From a virus, in IMG/VR virus record IMGVR_UViG_3300023174_000047, positions 1 through 64,000 of that record: a DNA stretch of 64,000 bases, one strand, 5' to 3'. The position numbers and the translations under genes are program-made. This document shows, piece after piece, positions 37,973 to 46,718 of this stretch (position 1 is the first letter of the stretch; each line of letters starts with the position of its first letter). A model generated the notes under the pieces. The model saw only the letters and a program-made list of their open reading frames with translations. It ran no database searches and was not told the origin of the DNA.

Positions 37973-38254
37973 ATGATTAGTCAGTTTAACATTATATTTG
38001 AACAGCTGTTACTCGAAGCGAAAAAAGGTGTACGCTGCACCAAGGTAACAGGGCAACAATCATCAACTAGAGATGATAAAAAATACATGCGCTGTGCGCG
38101 TGTTGGTGGTAAGCTTAAGCGCATTCATTATGGTGATCCCAATCTGAGAATCAAAAAATCTAATCCTAAGAAGCGTAAGTCATTTAGAGCGCGTCACAAA
38201 TGTTCAAGTGCTAAGCCAGGAACTGCAAGATATTTTTCATGTAAGAATTGGTAA
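37973..38254 (+). CDS. Small basic virion-type protein with packaging leader, 93 aa
   Basis: Leader MISQFNIIFEQLLLEAKKG (L-L-E then Ala), then KRIHYGDPNLRIKKSNPKKR and FRARHKCSSAKPGTARYFSC, a Cys/Arg/Lys-rich end that I recall from conserved small proteins in large phage genomes. TATAAATA five bases before the ATG. Could bind DNA or metal in the head; unproven. Confidence 0.65.
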   Translation: MISQFNIIFEQLLLEAKKGVRCTKVTGQQSSTRDDKKYMRCARVGGKLKRIHYGDPNLRIKKSNPKKRKSFRARHKCSSAKPGTARYFSCKNW

Positions 38255-38255
38255 A

Positions 38256-38290
38256 AAATAAACCCGCCTTATGGTGGGTTTATTTTTTTT
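38256..38290 (+). terminator. Rho-independent terminator
   Basis: AAACCCGCC / GGTGGGTTT stem, four-base loop, T-run. Ends the plus-strand head module; may also serve the minus-strand gene. Confidence 0.85.
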
Positions 38291-38309
38291 TTGATTGACT
38301 ATTTGATGC

Positions 38310-38696
38310 TTAATGCATTTCAAGTGCCCACAATCTACGTGTGTTGGGGCTTATATTATCCGTATTTGCTGCTGATACATTCTGAACTTTGGATACTCCA
38401 AATGCAGTTGTTACAGTCACGAGGGAACTTGTACGATCAGGGAATTCGAGAGCAATGGTTTGACCTTGGAAACTCCTGTTTACAGTAATGCTCAAGCCAT
38501 ATGCTGCAGAAAGTGTCACCTTGGTGGTATCTGCATTGGTGAAATTACTATTGTATAAAACCGCTACAACTCGTTTACCATTAATGGTTCCAAAAGAATT
38601 TACGACAATGGTACCATTAGATGCAGAAAGGGTTGCATTAAGTGGCTGTGGATTATATGCAGTTGCATCGCGGAGTTCAAAATTAAAAGCTGGCAT
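38310..38696 (-). CDS. Probable virion surface protein, 128 aa
   Basis: Beta-rich, Asn/Thr/Ser-rich, low in charge (MPAFNFELRDATAYNPQPLN..., TTKVTLSAAYGLSITVNRSF). Looks like a capsid decoration or fibre-associated protein. Late box (minus-strand TAAATA, 38702-38707) five bases before the ATG. No named family recognised. Confidence 0.5.
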   Translation of the reverse strand: MPAFNFELRDATAYNPQPLNATLSASNGTIVVNSFGTINGKRVVAVLYNSNFTNADTTKVTLSAAYGLSITVNRSFQGQTIALEFPDRTSSLVTVTTAFGVSKVQNVSAANTDNISPNTRRLWALEMH

Positions 38697-38781
38697 ACAT
38701 TTATTTATTCGCTATGCAAGGCATTTATGCATTGTTGCTGTTGCAGGTTAATTCTTTTTAATATTATTTTCAGTGCACTCA

Positions 38782-39099
38782 TTAACGCATGAATGTCTTC
38801 ATGTTTTCTACAATCAAACCATCCATATACCGAAAAAACGATTCAGGTGTGAAGCTATGAGCTTGCTTTTTTAAATCAGCTATATATTTTAAGTGCTGCA
38901 CAAAATTCGCATCATTTTCTTTGTTGCGATTTTCTGCTGATTCATAAGCTTCAGATTCTTCGTCTGCATCAAATGTTGCAACTATATAATCTTTTTTTGT
39001 AGAATCATAGACAGCAAAGCGGCCATCATAGGTTCGCTTTACTTTATAATTCTTATCTCCTAGTCTATATGGTTCAATTCTTTTGTAAGATTTAATCAT
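38782..39099 (-). CDS. Unknown protein, 105 aa
   Basis: MIKSYKRIEPYRLGDKNYKV start, then KRTYDGRFAVYDSTKKDYIVATFDADEESEAYESAENRN and a helical end. The start at 39099 overlaps the stop of the 55-aa gene (ATGA), so the genes are coupled. A longer frame upstream belongs to the other gene's region. No family recognised. Confidence 0.6.
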   Translation of the reverse strand: MIKSYKRIEPYRLGDKNYKVKRTYDGRFAVYDSTKKDYIVATFDADEESEAYESAENRNKENDANFVQHLKYIADLKKQAHSFTPESFFRYMDGLIVENMKTFMR

Positions 39100-39263
39100 T
39101 TTAATTTGCCTCCACGTTTGCGACATTTTGCAATGTATCCACTTGCATATGCACTTGGAAATACTTTGTATTTGCTCTTGGCTTTGCGATAACATGCATC
39201 ATGCTTGGGCTTTTTAACTTTTTCTTCAAGCACGTATGTAAATATTTCAGCAAAGATTTCCAT
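39096..39263 (-). CDS. Small basic phage protein with packaging leader, 55 aa
   Basis: Leader MEIFAEIFTYVLEE followed by KKPKHDACYRKAKSKYKVFP and SAYASGYIAKCRKRGGK. The DACY.K.K..Y.V.PSAYASG....CRK pattern is frequent in small proteins of marine phages. Starts two bases after the stop of the 151-aa gene; one operon. Probably a virion or DNA-associated protein. Confidence 0.65.
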   Translation of the reverse strand: MEIFAEIFTYVLEEKVKKPKHDACYRKAKSKYKVFPSAYASGYIAKCRKRGGKLK

Positions 39264-39265
39264 GA

Positions 39266-39721
39266 TTATTCACAGTCTTGATTTGCTTTGCATTCTTTAC
39301 ACTCACTGCAATCGCAGCCTTCTTCAGCATATTTGCAATGCATGTGCTCTTCTGCTTCTTCTTTTCCGTGAATAGCTTTGTTTATTTTTTTGCGACGATT
39401 TTTGAGAAATTCATCTGTTTTATCTTTTTTGCCATCATTATTGATATCATCATCCTCTTCACCAACATCATCAAGTTTTTCAAGATATAATGACATCACA
39501 TGTTGATATGCAAAATCAAAAACATTTCCTGGCTGTGCACGTTCAACTAAAGCATTTAATTCATTGGCAAATGCAGATTCTTTTTTTAGAAATTTCTTGA
39601 TTTCTTTTTTGGGCATTTTTTTAGCTACTTTGGCTGCAGCACCTTTTGCTTTGCCTTTGCTTTTTTTAGCACCCATAACGGCACCGAAGAATTTGCGTTG
39701 TTTTTCTGATTTTGCTGGCAT
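39266..39721 (-). CDS. DUF3008-like protein with EF-hand-like and Cys-rich segments, 151 aa
   Basis: N-terminal MPAKSEKQRKFFGAVMGAKK and a following basic stretch with MPKKEIKKFL resemble DUF3008 proteins. The middle has NNDGKKDKTDEFLKNRRKK (about 95-113), a D-x-N-x-D-G-like calcium loop. The C-terminus is Cys-rich (CKYAEEGCDCSECKECK), possibly zinc binding. Late box eight bases before the ATG (minus-strand TAAATA, 39730-39735). Confidence 0.6.
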   Translation of the reverse strand: MPAKSEKQRKFFGAVMGAKKSKGKAKGAAAKVAKKMPKKEIKKFLKKESAFANELNALVERAQPGNVFDFAYQHVMSLYLEKLDDVGEEDDDINNDGKKDKTDEFLKNRRKKINKAIHGKEEAEEHMHCKYAEEGCDCSECKECKANQDCE

Positions 39722-39732
39722 AATGCTTTTAT

Positions 39733-40650
39733 TTATGCTGCTGCGCGCATTTTTAAAAGCATTTTTTCAATGGCTAAATCTTTCATTTTGAGTTCTACTT
39801 CGTAATCAACAGGCATACCGAAATCTTGAGGCAACAGATTAGCATAGTCTGCATGCTTGCGAGTACCATCAATTCCTTCACTGTAGTGAAATACAGGACG
39901 ACAAGGCCATGTGCTATATGCTACATCAAATGCTTCTTGATGACTCATGGCATCTCCGATCATTTCATGATGCAAGTTATCATATGTTACCGGAATTTGT
40001 TCAGTCTTGTACAATTGATTGTAAAGCTCTTGAATAGTCCATTGACCTTGCTTGTTGTCATTCACTTCAACAACTAACCGCTTGCGTACAGAGTCGGAAC
40101 ATTTGGATAGATTGCGACGAAACGTTTGCCCCAGTTTCTCCACGTCGCCTTGTTGTCGAATGTGAATATTAAGAGGAGACTCGTATCCCCGGGGCAACCC
40201 AAGGAGATCAAAGATCTCACCATGTTGCTCTAGGTCTCTAATAGAGTTTGCAACAACACCGTCATCTTCACTTGTTAGGGAGATGAATTCAGAAGGATGC
40301 GCACTGGTTCGAATGTTAGTATCAATAATGGCCTGCTTAGCTTCATCAATGGCATCGAAGATTTTATCTGCATCATCAAAGTCGAGTAGTGTCATGTTGA
40401 CAAGAGGGTGGTTGACAACTGGTACAAGATCTGAAGGTATGCGATATCGCTCAATGCCCATGTCCTTGCACATGTGTACAATTTTAGCAACAGCTTTAAA
40501 GTTGTTGATGATACGCAGTGCAAGAATTGATTCTGCTTGTTTGCGCGGCAGTTTAGCAAACCGCGTGTAGGTCATAGTTTGAAACTTAATGCCTTGCTCT
40601 TTACATTTAAGAGAAATGCAGCACAGACCGAGTGAATAATTATATTTCAT
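39733..40650 (-). CDS. uvsE: UV damage endonuclease, UvsE/UVDE family, 305 aa
   Basis: TIM-barrel DNA repair nuclease that nicks 5' to UV photoproducts. Family features: LGLCCISLKCKEQGIKFQTMTYTRF N-terminus, ILALRIINNFKAV..IVHMCKDMGIERYRIPSDL, DFDDADKIFDAI, SAHPSEF, VEVNDNKQG and YDNLHHEM with metal-binding His, Glu and Asp. Full length. Consistent with a phage exposed to sunlight. Lies between late virion genes and the 7-deazaguanine operon. Confidence 0.88.
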   Translation of the reverse strand: MKYNYSLGLCCISLKCKEQGIKFQTMTYTRFAKLPRKQAESILALRIINNFKAVAKIVHMCKDMGIERYRIPSDLVPVVNHPLVNMTLLDFDDADKIFDAIDEAKQAIIDTNIRTSAHPSEFISLTSEDDGVVANSIRDLEQHGEIFDLLGLPRGYESPLNIHIRQQGDVEKLGQTFRRNLSKCSDSVRKRLVVEVNDNKQGQWTIQELYNQLYKTEQIPVTYDNLHHEMIGDAMSHQEAFDVAYSTWPCRPVFHYSEGIDGTRKHADYANLLPQDFGMPVDYEVELKMKDLAIEKMLLKMRAAA

Positions 40651-40690
40651 ATATAGACATGTTATATGCTTTTTGCAAAATAATCAACAT

Positions 40691-40721
40691 AAAAAACCCG
40701 AGCAGCTTTGTGCTGCTCGGG
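40691..40721 (-). terminator. Terminator of the 7-deazaguanine operon
   Basis: CCCGAGCAGC / GCTGCTCGGG stem; read on the minus strand it is followed by six T. Confidence 0.9.
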
Positions 40722-40759
40722 TAGGGGCGTCCACCATTGTTGCTGTTACAAGCAACAAA

Positions 40760-41692
40760 TTATTGTTTTGTTGTTTTAATATGGCAATATTCAATATTAC
40801 TCAACGAACCGTGCAGTAGTGTCTCACATGAAACACGTTCCGGATTGATATCAATGCCGCCGCGACGAGCATACAAACAAATGACTGACAATGCATCTGG
40901 CTGCAGCACATCATGCAAACGCTTGTAAATGGTCTCACAAATCTCCTCATGAAAGTGGCACTCATCACGGAAAGAAATGATGTAGCGCAGCAGTGATTCA
41001 GGAGTCACAGTCTTGCTACCGTTGTAATGAATCAAAATATCACCAAAATCTGGCTGCGAAGTTACACGACAATTACTTTTGAGTAATGCACTATGATACT
41101 TGTATGTGTTACGGTTGAAACCACGATGCTTTGCATGATCAATGACTTCAAGTAGGTCGGGTGTCTCTTGATACACAGTCACCTCACCATCATCATCATA
41201 AATATTTTCAAGAGTCTCATACTCTTCGAGCATGTACTCATCTATTACAGATGTTTGCTCACAAATTGCTTCATAATTGCTGAAAACCTTGACTTGAACG
41301 TCAGTCTCTAACAACTGACTCAAATCACGTGATGCATGTGCTGCAATGGCGTCGCGGACTTCATCTGCTGTTTCAGCCAATTTGGTCATGTTGAATGAAT
41401 TGAAATACAATTTGATGGATTTAGATTCAACAATATACTTACTAGAGCAAGGGTACACAATCTTTCCGATGCCTGTAACAGGCAATCCTTTGTGTGTGAG
41501 TGCAGATATCTCATAAGCATTCCATGTATCATTACCATAGAAAGGTATGTTATCATCTGAAATATCTAGATGCTTGCGGTTGTTGCTACGAGGCTCTCTT
41601 ACAAGAAGAGATGCATCATACTGAGACTTGTACTCCGAGGTCTTGCCGAGATGTACGCTAATGTTGCTGTTATCGAGTTGGGTTTGTGCCAT
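40760..41692 (-). CDS. queF: NADPH-dependent preQ0 reductase QueF, 310 aa
   Basis: Reduces 7-cyano-7-deazaguanine (preQ0) to 7-aminomethyl-7-deazaguanine (preQ1). Long, two-domain E. coli-type QueF: N-terminal YPCSSKYIVESKSIKLYFNS (80-99), catalytic SNCRVTSQPDFG with Cys208 and Asp215, HFHEE (246-250) and RRGGIDINP near the end. The start MAQTQLD at 41692 overlaps the upstream NTPase stop. Last gene of the operon with DpdA-like and formyltransferase genes, so preQ1 is likely destined for DNA. Confidence 0.9.
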   Translation of the reverse strand: MAQTQLDNSNISVHLGKTSEYKSQYDASLLVREPRSNNRKHLDISDDNIPFYGNDTWNAYEISALTHKGLPVTGIGKIVYPCSSKYIVESKSIKLYFNSFNMTKLAETADEVRDAIAAHASRDLSQLLETDVQVKVFSNYEAICEQTSVIDEYMLEEYETLENIYDDDGEVTVYQETPDLLEVIDHAKHRGFNRNTYKYHSALLKSNCRVTSQPDFGDILIHYNGSKTVTPESLLRYIISFRDECHFHEEICETIYKRLHDVLQPDALSVICLYARRGGIDINPERVSCETLLHGSLSNIEYCHIKTTKQ

Positions 41693-42227
41693 ATTGTTTG
41701 AGTGTTTCTTTGATTGTGTGCATGCGCTGTTCAATGCTACCAGCTAATTTAACAATTTGTTCTGGTTTGCAATAATTATTTAAATAAGAATCAATCCGCT
41801 GTGCAATATCATTTCTAAAATCAATGCTGGTTGATCTTTCACCATCATCAACCAAGTCAAAATCTGCTGAACAATAGAAAAAGATATCCACTTTGTTAAT
41901 AAGCAAACTAACTAAATGCCATGCATACTCATGCACCCACGTGCTTACTTTTCCATGTTTATAAAGCCAGTGCGTATATATTAACCCATCAACGATGCAT
42001 CTATCCATAATAACATCACCTTTAATGAACGAATTGGCAAGATGTTGATTGAGTATTAGCAATTGAGTCATATCACCTGCCTGCTCGTTGATGGGTACAT
42101 TATACTGTCTCTTGACAAGACGAGTAACCTCTTCTACATATGTAAAATTATCACCAAATTCTTGCTTGCACAATTTAAGAAGAGATGATTTACCAGTGCT
42201 ACCTGCTCCTGTGAATGATATTACCAT
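41670..42227 (-). CDS. P-loop NTPase/kinase (AAA_28, NadR-like), 185 aa
   Basis: Walker A GAGSTGKSS near residues 6-14, CKQEFGDNFTYVEEVTRLV and IMDRCIVDGLIYTHWL (a nucleotide-kinase-like D-R pair), FFYCSADFDLVDDGER. Resembles NadR-type or deoxynucleotide kinases found in phages. Embedded in the 7-deazaguanine operon, so it may act on a modified base or nucleotide, but the substrate is unknown. Confidence 0.7.
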   Translation of the reverse strand: MVISFTGAGSTGKSSLLKLCKQEFGDNFTYVEEVTRLVKRQYNVPINEQAGDMTQLLILNQHLANSFIKGDVIMDRCIVDGLIYTHWLYKHGKVSTWVHEYAWHLVSLLINKVDIFFYCSADFDLVDDGERSTSIDFRNDIAQRIDSYLNNYCKPEQIVKLAGSIEQRMHTIKETLKQYGTNPTR

Positions 42228-42231
42228 GTTG

Positions 42232-42792
42232 TTACAATATTGTGTTAATGAATTTCTTCCACTGTTCAATAGAAGTTTTTTTGAGAGTATTAATCACTTC
42301 ATCAGCATTTTTGCAATGAGCAATTGTTACTTTGTCATATGATGCAATGGGACCACCATCAATTTCAGATGTGACTCTATGAATAACACATCCACTCATA
42401 GGCATCTTCAGATCATATGCTTTTTGCTGAGGATCTTTACCTTTGAGTTGAGGAAACTTTACAATATCTCCTGGGTGTCCATTGAAGATCTGGTGCTGTT
42501 CACAAACATCACCAGGTACAATTTTTAGCCACCCATGCAAAGTAACAACTGGATCTTCATACGGTGAAAAAGCATTGAATAACGATTTATATGTTTTGCT
42601 GTTGATAATATCTTTATAAGATAACCAAATTAAATTGGTATTACCCCACTTGCTTATATCCACTTCTTCAGCATTTGTAATGACTGCATCTGGCCAAATG
42701 CCAAGCTCTGAGCATACTGCATGCAGCTCACTACCCGTCTGCGAGAACATTGCTATCCAACAACGCTTTGTTTTTTGTTTATTTTCTTTCAT
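42232..42792 (-). CDS. PurN-like formyltransferase, candidate DpdN, 186 aa
   Basis: Formyltransferase fold with catalytic triad-like residues: FNGHPGDI (Asn104, His106), and VTSEIDGGPI with Asp145. Bacterial purine enzymes use N-H-D for transfer from 10-formyl-tetrahydrofolate. Sandwiched between a DpdA-like transglycosylase and QueF, it fits DpdN, the proposed dPreQ1 formyltransferase that gives 7-(formylamino)methyl-7-deazaguanine in phage DNA. Four-base overlap with the DpdA-like gene. The DpdN identity is an inference from context. Confidence 0.7.
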   Translation of the reverse strand: MKENKQKTKRCWIAMFSQTGSELHAVCSELGIWPDAVITNAEEVDISKWGNTNLIWLSYKDIINSKTYKSLFNAFSPYEDPVVTLHGWLKIVPGDVCEQHQIFNGHPGDIVKFPQLKGKDPQQKAYDLKMPMSGCVIHRVTSEIDGGPIASYDKVTIAHCKNADEVINTLKKTSIEQWKKFINTIL

Positions 42793-43586
42793 CCTGCAAT
42801 AATGTGTTTGAAGTTTTTAATGTTGTATTTGATCTTTCTCATTTGTTCATCTGTAACCTCTGCATCAATCATTTCAACAAGTTTCTGTGACGGTTTAATC
42901 TCTAAACCAAATTCTCCGTTGTATGCATATCCCTTGATACCACACACGACAGGATTGCTTGTGTCTACAGAGTAGATGTTGCCTACGCCTTTGCGGGTAT
43001 AATTAGAAAATTCACGAGCAAGCGAACACCCCAGCAAGTGATGTGGTTTGTTATGATTCCAGATACCATCGTGAATCAAATCATCAATGAGTGAAATTCT
43101 GCCATTGCATTGAAGTTCAAGTTTAGTATTACCCAGCCCAGTGAATTGATAATAAGACATATCAAAGCTAATGGCAATCATATTAGCATTATCCGACATA
43201 AACTTATAGCAATCAACAATCTCACCATAAGTTTTACCTTGAATTGTTCCAATTCTCATGCCCGGCAGATCATCATATGTAGATGCAAACTTAATGAAGT
43301 TCTCAATAGTTTTATAGCCATCTTCTAGTACATCAGGAAGAACATAATATGTTGGTTGTAGTTTTTTAATCCATTCAGCATATTTTTCCGATTCAAATGC
43401 TTCACCCAACTCAAAAATACTATTATCAAGCAGTACATCTCTGCCTTGCTGACGAGCATAAAAAAAGTATTCGTAATACTGCGGGTGTGTCTCAAATAAA
43501 TGAACTAACGCATATGAATAGTCTGTTAAATCATCAACTTCTTTCATGATGCTAATGGGTGCCTCGTGGGCTACTTTGATTTTCAT
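42789..43586 (-). CDS. dpdA: DpdA-like DNA guanine transglycosylase, 265 aa
   Basis: Related to tRNA-guanine transglycosylases; DpdA swaps guanine in DNA for a 7-deazaguanine. Visible: LLDNSIFELGEA (Asp54), YYVLPDVLEDGYKTIENF (Asp85), RIGTIQGKTYGEI, MIAISFDM, HLLGCSLAREFSNY and YSVDTSNPVV, the barrel order of TGT-like enzymes. The shorter length matches phage DpdA rather than tRNA enzymes. First gene of the operon. Confidence 0.7.
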   Translation of the reverse strand: MKIKVAHEAPISIMKEVDDLTDYSYALVHLFETHPQYYEYFFYARQQGRDVLLDNSIFELGEAFESEKYAEWIKKLQPTYYVLPDVLEDGYKTIENFIKFASTYDDLPGMRIGTIQGKTYGEIVDCYKFMSDNANMIAISFDMSYYQFTGLGNTKLELQCNGRISLIDDLIHDGIWNHNKPHHLLGCSLAREFSNYTRKGVGNIYSVDTSNPVVCGIKGYAYNGEFGLEIKPSQKLVEMIDAEVTDEQMRKIKYNIKNFKHIIAG

Positions 43587-43679
43587 GTGGTATGATAGTC
43601 TATATTAACAAGAAATCTACATAAAACGCATGCTAGATGTTGTAATTTTTCTTTTGTATTTGAACGCTATTACACAACT

Positions 43680-43685
43680 TAAATA
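43680..43685 (+). promoter_or_regulatory. Late box of the tail-spike operon
   Basis: TAAATA seven bases before the ATG at 43693. Confidence 0.65.
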
Positions 43686-43692
43686 TATACAT

Positions 43693-44259
43693 ATGCTACC
43701 AAAAATAGGCAGTTTTCTTAACAATGCTACAAGTACTTTTGATCAACTTACCAAAGTTGCAAAAGGCATCATGTGTATACCATCATTGATTGGTTCTTTA
43801 TTTAAAGGTGGAGGTTTAAAATCTTTTGGTGCTGCTGTTTTAGGCGCTGCAGCAAATATTATTAATACCATTGTTCAGAATGAAATAGCACTCATCGGAA
43901 ATTTAATATCACAGACGCTTCAGCAATTATACAGAGATATTCTCAGCATAATTAATACTTTCAAAGCAATTTTTCTCACCGTTGCAGCACTGCGTAAAAA
44001 AGTAATTGACACAATAAGTTACATCAAAAATACTGAAAATTGTACTTTTGCAGGTGCAAATATGCTTTCCTGTATTCTTGTATCTGCAACTAATTTACAA
44101 AAAACGCTGCAAAAACCTGCACAGCAGCTGACACAATTTAACAATAGCTTATACGATGCTGTGGGTGGAAATTCAGGAACTCTTAATAACTATGTTAATA
44201 AAAATCTACAATTTTTTGACAAAGCAAAAATGCAGATGAATTTACAAAATTATCTATGA
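43693..44259 (+). CDS. Tail/baseplate-associated protein, 188 aa, unknown
   Basis: N-terminal IGSFLNNATSTFDQLTKVAKG, an Ala/Ile/Gly-rich middle (LKSFGAAVLGAAANIINTIV) and long helices (ISQTLQQLYRDILSIINTFKAI). Overlaps the spike gene by four bases, so it is very likely a baseplate or hub partner. No named family recognised. The start at 43693 follows the late box. Confidence 0.55.
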   Translation: MLPKIGSFLNNATSTFDQLTKVAKGIMCIPSLIGSLFKGGGLKSFGAAVLGAAANIINTIVQNEIALIGNLISQTLQQLYRDILSIINTFKAIFLTVAALRKKVIDTISYIKNTENCTFAGANMLSCILVSATNLQKTLQKPAQQLTQFNNSLYDAVGGNSGTLNNYVNKNLQFFDKAKMQMNLQNYL

Positions 44260-46718
44260 ATACAAACGATCAGTTACTCCCAAGTGAGGAGTCAACAAAC
44301 ATTAAACAAATGGTGCTGGAGACAAATATATATGGAACAAAGCATCTTGGATTTTATCGAGGCATAGTTATTCAAAACAATGACCCGGAGCGTCGTGGAC
44401 GTGTCAAGGTATATATACCCGCACTTGCACCTCAGATTAAAGAGTGGTATGGTGAATCAAGTGATGTAGATAAGAGCTTTAGATTTCCCGCTGGCTCTAA
44501 CATTTATAAAGACAAGGCATCTCTCAGTTCAATTGAAAAATATGCAAAAAAAATTATTCCATGGGCTGAACAAGCTGCATCACTTGTGGGCAGCGGCTCT
44601 TCTGGAGTGTATTCAGCAAAAGATGATATCGCAACAATTAGTGACAGTAGCACCAATAAACTTCCTGGCGCGGGTGGATCTCTTAATGTGGATGGCATTG
44701 GTGAGAAGCCTGGGTTTTTATACGAAACCCCAACTGGACAACTCAAAGATGGCTTTGGTGCATTTACTGACGATATGATGCCTGAATCAAATCCATATGC
44801 ATTTCAATTCAAGCCATCAACATATAGCAACTGTACCAAAGGTTTATTTGCTGTGCCTGATGTAGGTGCAAGCGTGTGGATATTTTTTGAGAATGGTAGC
44901 ATTGAGACACCCATTTATTTTGCTTATAGTTATGATAAAAATGACTGGCAAAAAATCAATGAGATGGTCAATACTGATATCCCAAATGCAGGCATCAATT
45001 ACCCTGGAGCTTATGAAAACTCCGGAAGTAATGATCCACAGAAGTATAAAAAAGGCAAAATGGTACTCAATTCAAAAGGAGGCACCATTGAAGTAGTTGA
45101 TACAGATAATAATGAATCATTAAAATTAACTCATCCGAGCGGCTCATTTATACAAATGCATAAACTTGCTTATACAACTTTATGCACTGGCAACGATCAA
45201 AAATTAATACTTAAATCTCAATTTGAGACCGTTGAAAATTCAAAAAATGTTCATGTAAGAAAAGTATATAATATTGGTGTAGACGAAACTAGATGGTGCC
45301 GCATTGGTGACTGGAAAAATATTAATGCTTATCAACAATGGGTTGAACTCAATAGACCCATTGCAGATACAAGAGCGAGATTTGCTATCAAACGTAGCGC
45401 CGGTGCACCATTAGTATCGTCTCTGCTACCACCTGCAGGCAGCATCAGTCAGACCCAAGAAGGAACTTTTGCTGACAATCCAATTCTTGCTCAAACACCA
45501 GTTGCAGTTACATCGGCACCTATACCAAACGAAATATACGTTGAGATGCCCAAAGCAAGTGATTTAACTGGTAACCAAGCTAGTACACTCGAAACAGCAG
45601 TGAAGCAAGTATCAGAGCCTTCATCTTTTGCGCAACCAGCAACTATTCCTCCAGAAGAATTTTTAATTGCTGCAGGAGAAAGCGGTTCAAATAATTTTTC
45701 TGGTACAGATGCTGAACTTTCCTCTTCAACACAAGATGGGGAATGGGCACCGGATACTGAATATAATAACTTGAAAGATTTAGAAACAGCTCAATCAGAG
45801 CGAATGCTGCAGTATGAGAAAAAATTTGGCAACGGTGGTGATGATAATACACAAATCATACGTCATAAATATGAAATAGTAGGTGCTGCTTTTAATGATT
45901 CACCAAGTGTTCGTGTTGATCCTGTAGGTCGCATGGAATTTAATGAAATGCTTATTTGTTCTGAAACAGTATTTGCGTCTCAAAAGCCAAGCCCACTTGT
46001 GGAGCGTGTTGCTAATGACGGTAAATATCCGTGCGGCAATTATACTTTGACTATTTGCAATGGCTTTTACTGTACAGCTGGCAGTGGTGGCATCGGCCTC
46101 CGCACAACAGGAACTTTCGACATTGCTGGATCACAAGTGGTAGTATCTGGATCCAATGAAATTATCGTTAGTTCTTCTGGAGATGTTAAAATTACATCTG
46201 GTGGCAGGTTCAATGTTACTGCAGATGTAATTACGCTAAGTCAGACACAAAACAAGCAAGTAGGCATTGATTGCAGCCTTGGTGTTAAAAATAATGTAGT
46301 TATTGGCGGTGGCACGTATGTAGAAGGTGAACTGTATGTCAATCATGTGACTGCTCCTGCTGAAATTCAAGAGACAGAGTTAATTGAAGTGTATGGCAGA
46401 CCAGACAACATAATTCCAAAGGTAATTGGGTTTGTGTTTGTCGTTAATACATGGTTGCCGGTATATTCATGTGTACCTGCAGCGGGTTTGTTTAACGATC
46501 CGGATAGCATCATCACAGTTCCACATTCACACAATTTTAGAAATCTTCCGCTCAATCTAGTTGATAACAACATTAGTCTGAGAAGATCTGCGATGCAAAT
46601 GAACAAAGGGACAACGCCAGCTGTAGCTGGCGTTGTTACAAATGGTAAAAAAGAAATTACTGAAGTCGCAATGCCTGAATCAGAGAATTTCGTCGACCAA
46701 CCCATATTCCAAGCATAG
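44256..46718 (+). CDS. Baseplate hub/spike protein, T4 gp5-like without lysozyme, 820 aa
   Basis: N-terminal OB-fold GFYRGIVIQNNDPERRGRVKVYIP (about 32-55) and KGLFAVPDVGASVWIFFENGSIETPIYFAYSYD (about 190-222) as in gp5/VgrG spikes. The second half (about 600-740) has repeated Val/Ser/Gly-rich strands (GSNEIIVSSSGDVKITSGG) typical of the triple-stranded beta-helix needle. T4 gp5 has an internal lysozyme domain; none is visible here. It punctures the outer envelope on contraction. Confidence 0.8.
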   Translation: MNTNDQLLPSEESTNIKQMVLETNIYGTKHLGFYRGIVIQNNDPERRGRVKVYIPALAPQIKEWYGESSDVDKSFRFPAGSNIYKDKASLSSIEKYAKKIIPWAEQAASLVGSGSSGVYSAKDDIATISDSSTNKLPGAGGSLNVDGIGEKPGFLYETPTGQLKDGFGAFTDDMMPESNPYAFQFKPSTYSNCTKGLFAVPDVGASVWIFFENGSIETPIYFAYSYDKNDWQKINEMVNTDIPNAGINYPGAYENSGSNDPQKYKKGKMVLNSKGGTIEVVDTDNNESLKLTHPSGSFIQMHKLAYTTLCTGNDQKLILKSQFETVENSKNVHVRKVYNIGVDETRWCRIGDWKNINAYQQWVELNRPIADTRARFAIKRSAGAPLVSSLLPPAGSISQTQEGTFADNPILAQTPVAVTSAPIPNEIYVEMPKASDLTGNQASTLETAVKQVSEPSSFAQPATIPPEEFLIAAGESGSNNFSGTDAELSSSTQDGEWAPDTEYNNLKDLETAQSERMLQYEKKFGNGGDDNTQIIRHKYEIVGAAFNDSPSVRVDPVGRMEFNEMLICSETVFASQKPSPLVERVANDGKYPCGNYTLTICNGFYCTAGSGGIGLRTTGTFDIAGSQVVVSGSNEIIVSSSGDVKITSGGRFNVTADVITLSQTQNKQVGIDCSLGVKNNVVIGGGTYVEGELYVNHVTAPAEIQETELIEVYGRPDNIIPKVIGFVFVVNTWLPVYSCVPAAGLFNDPDSIITVPHSHNFRNLPLNLVDNNISLRRSAMQMNKGTTPAVAGVVTNGKKEITEVAMPESENFVDQPIFQA

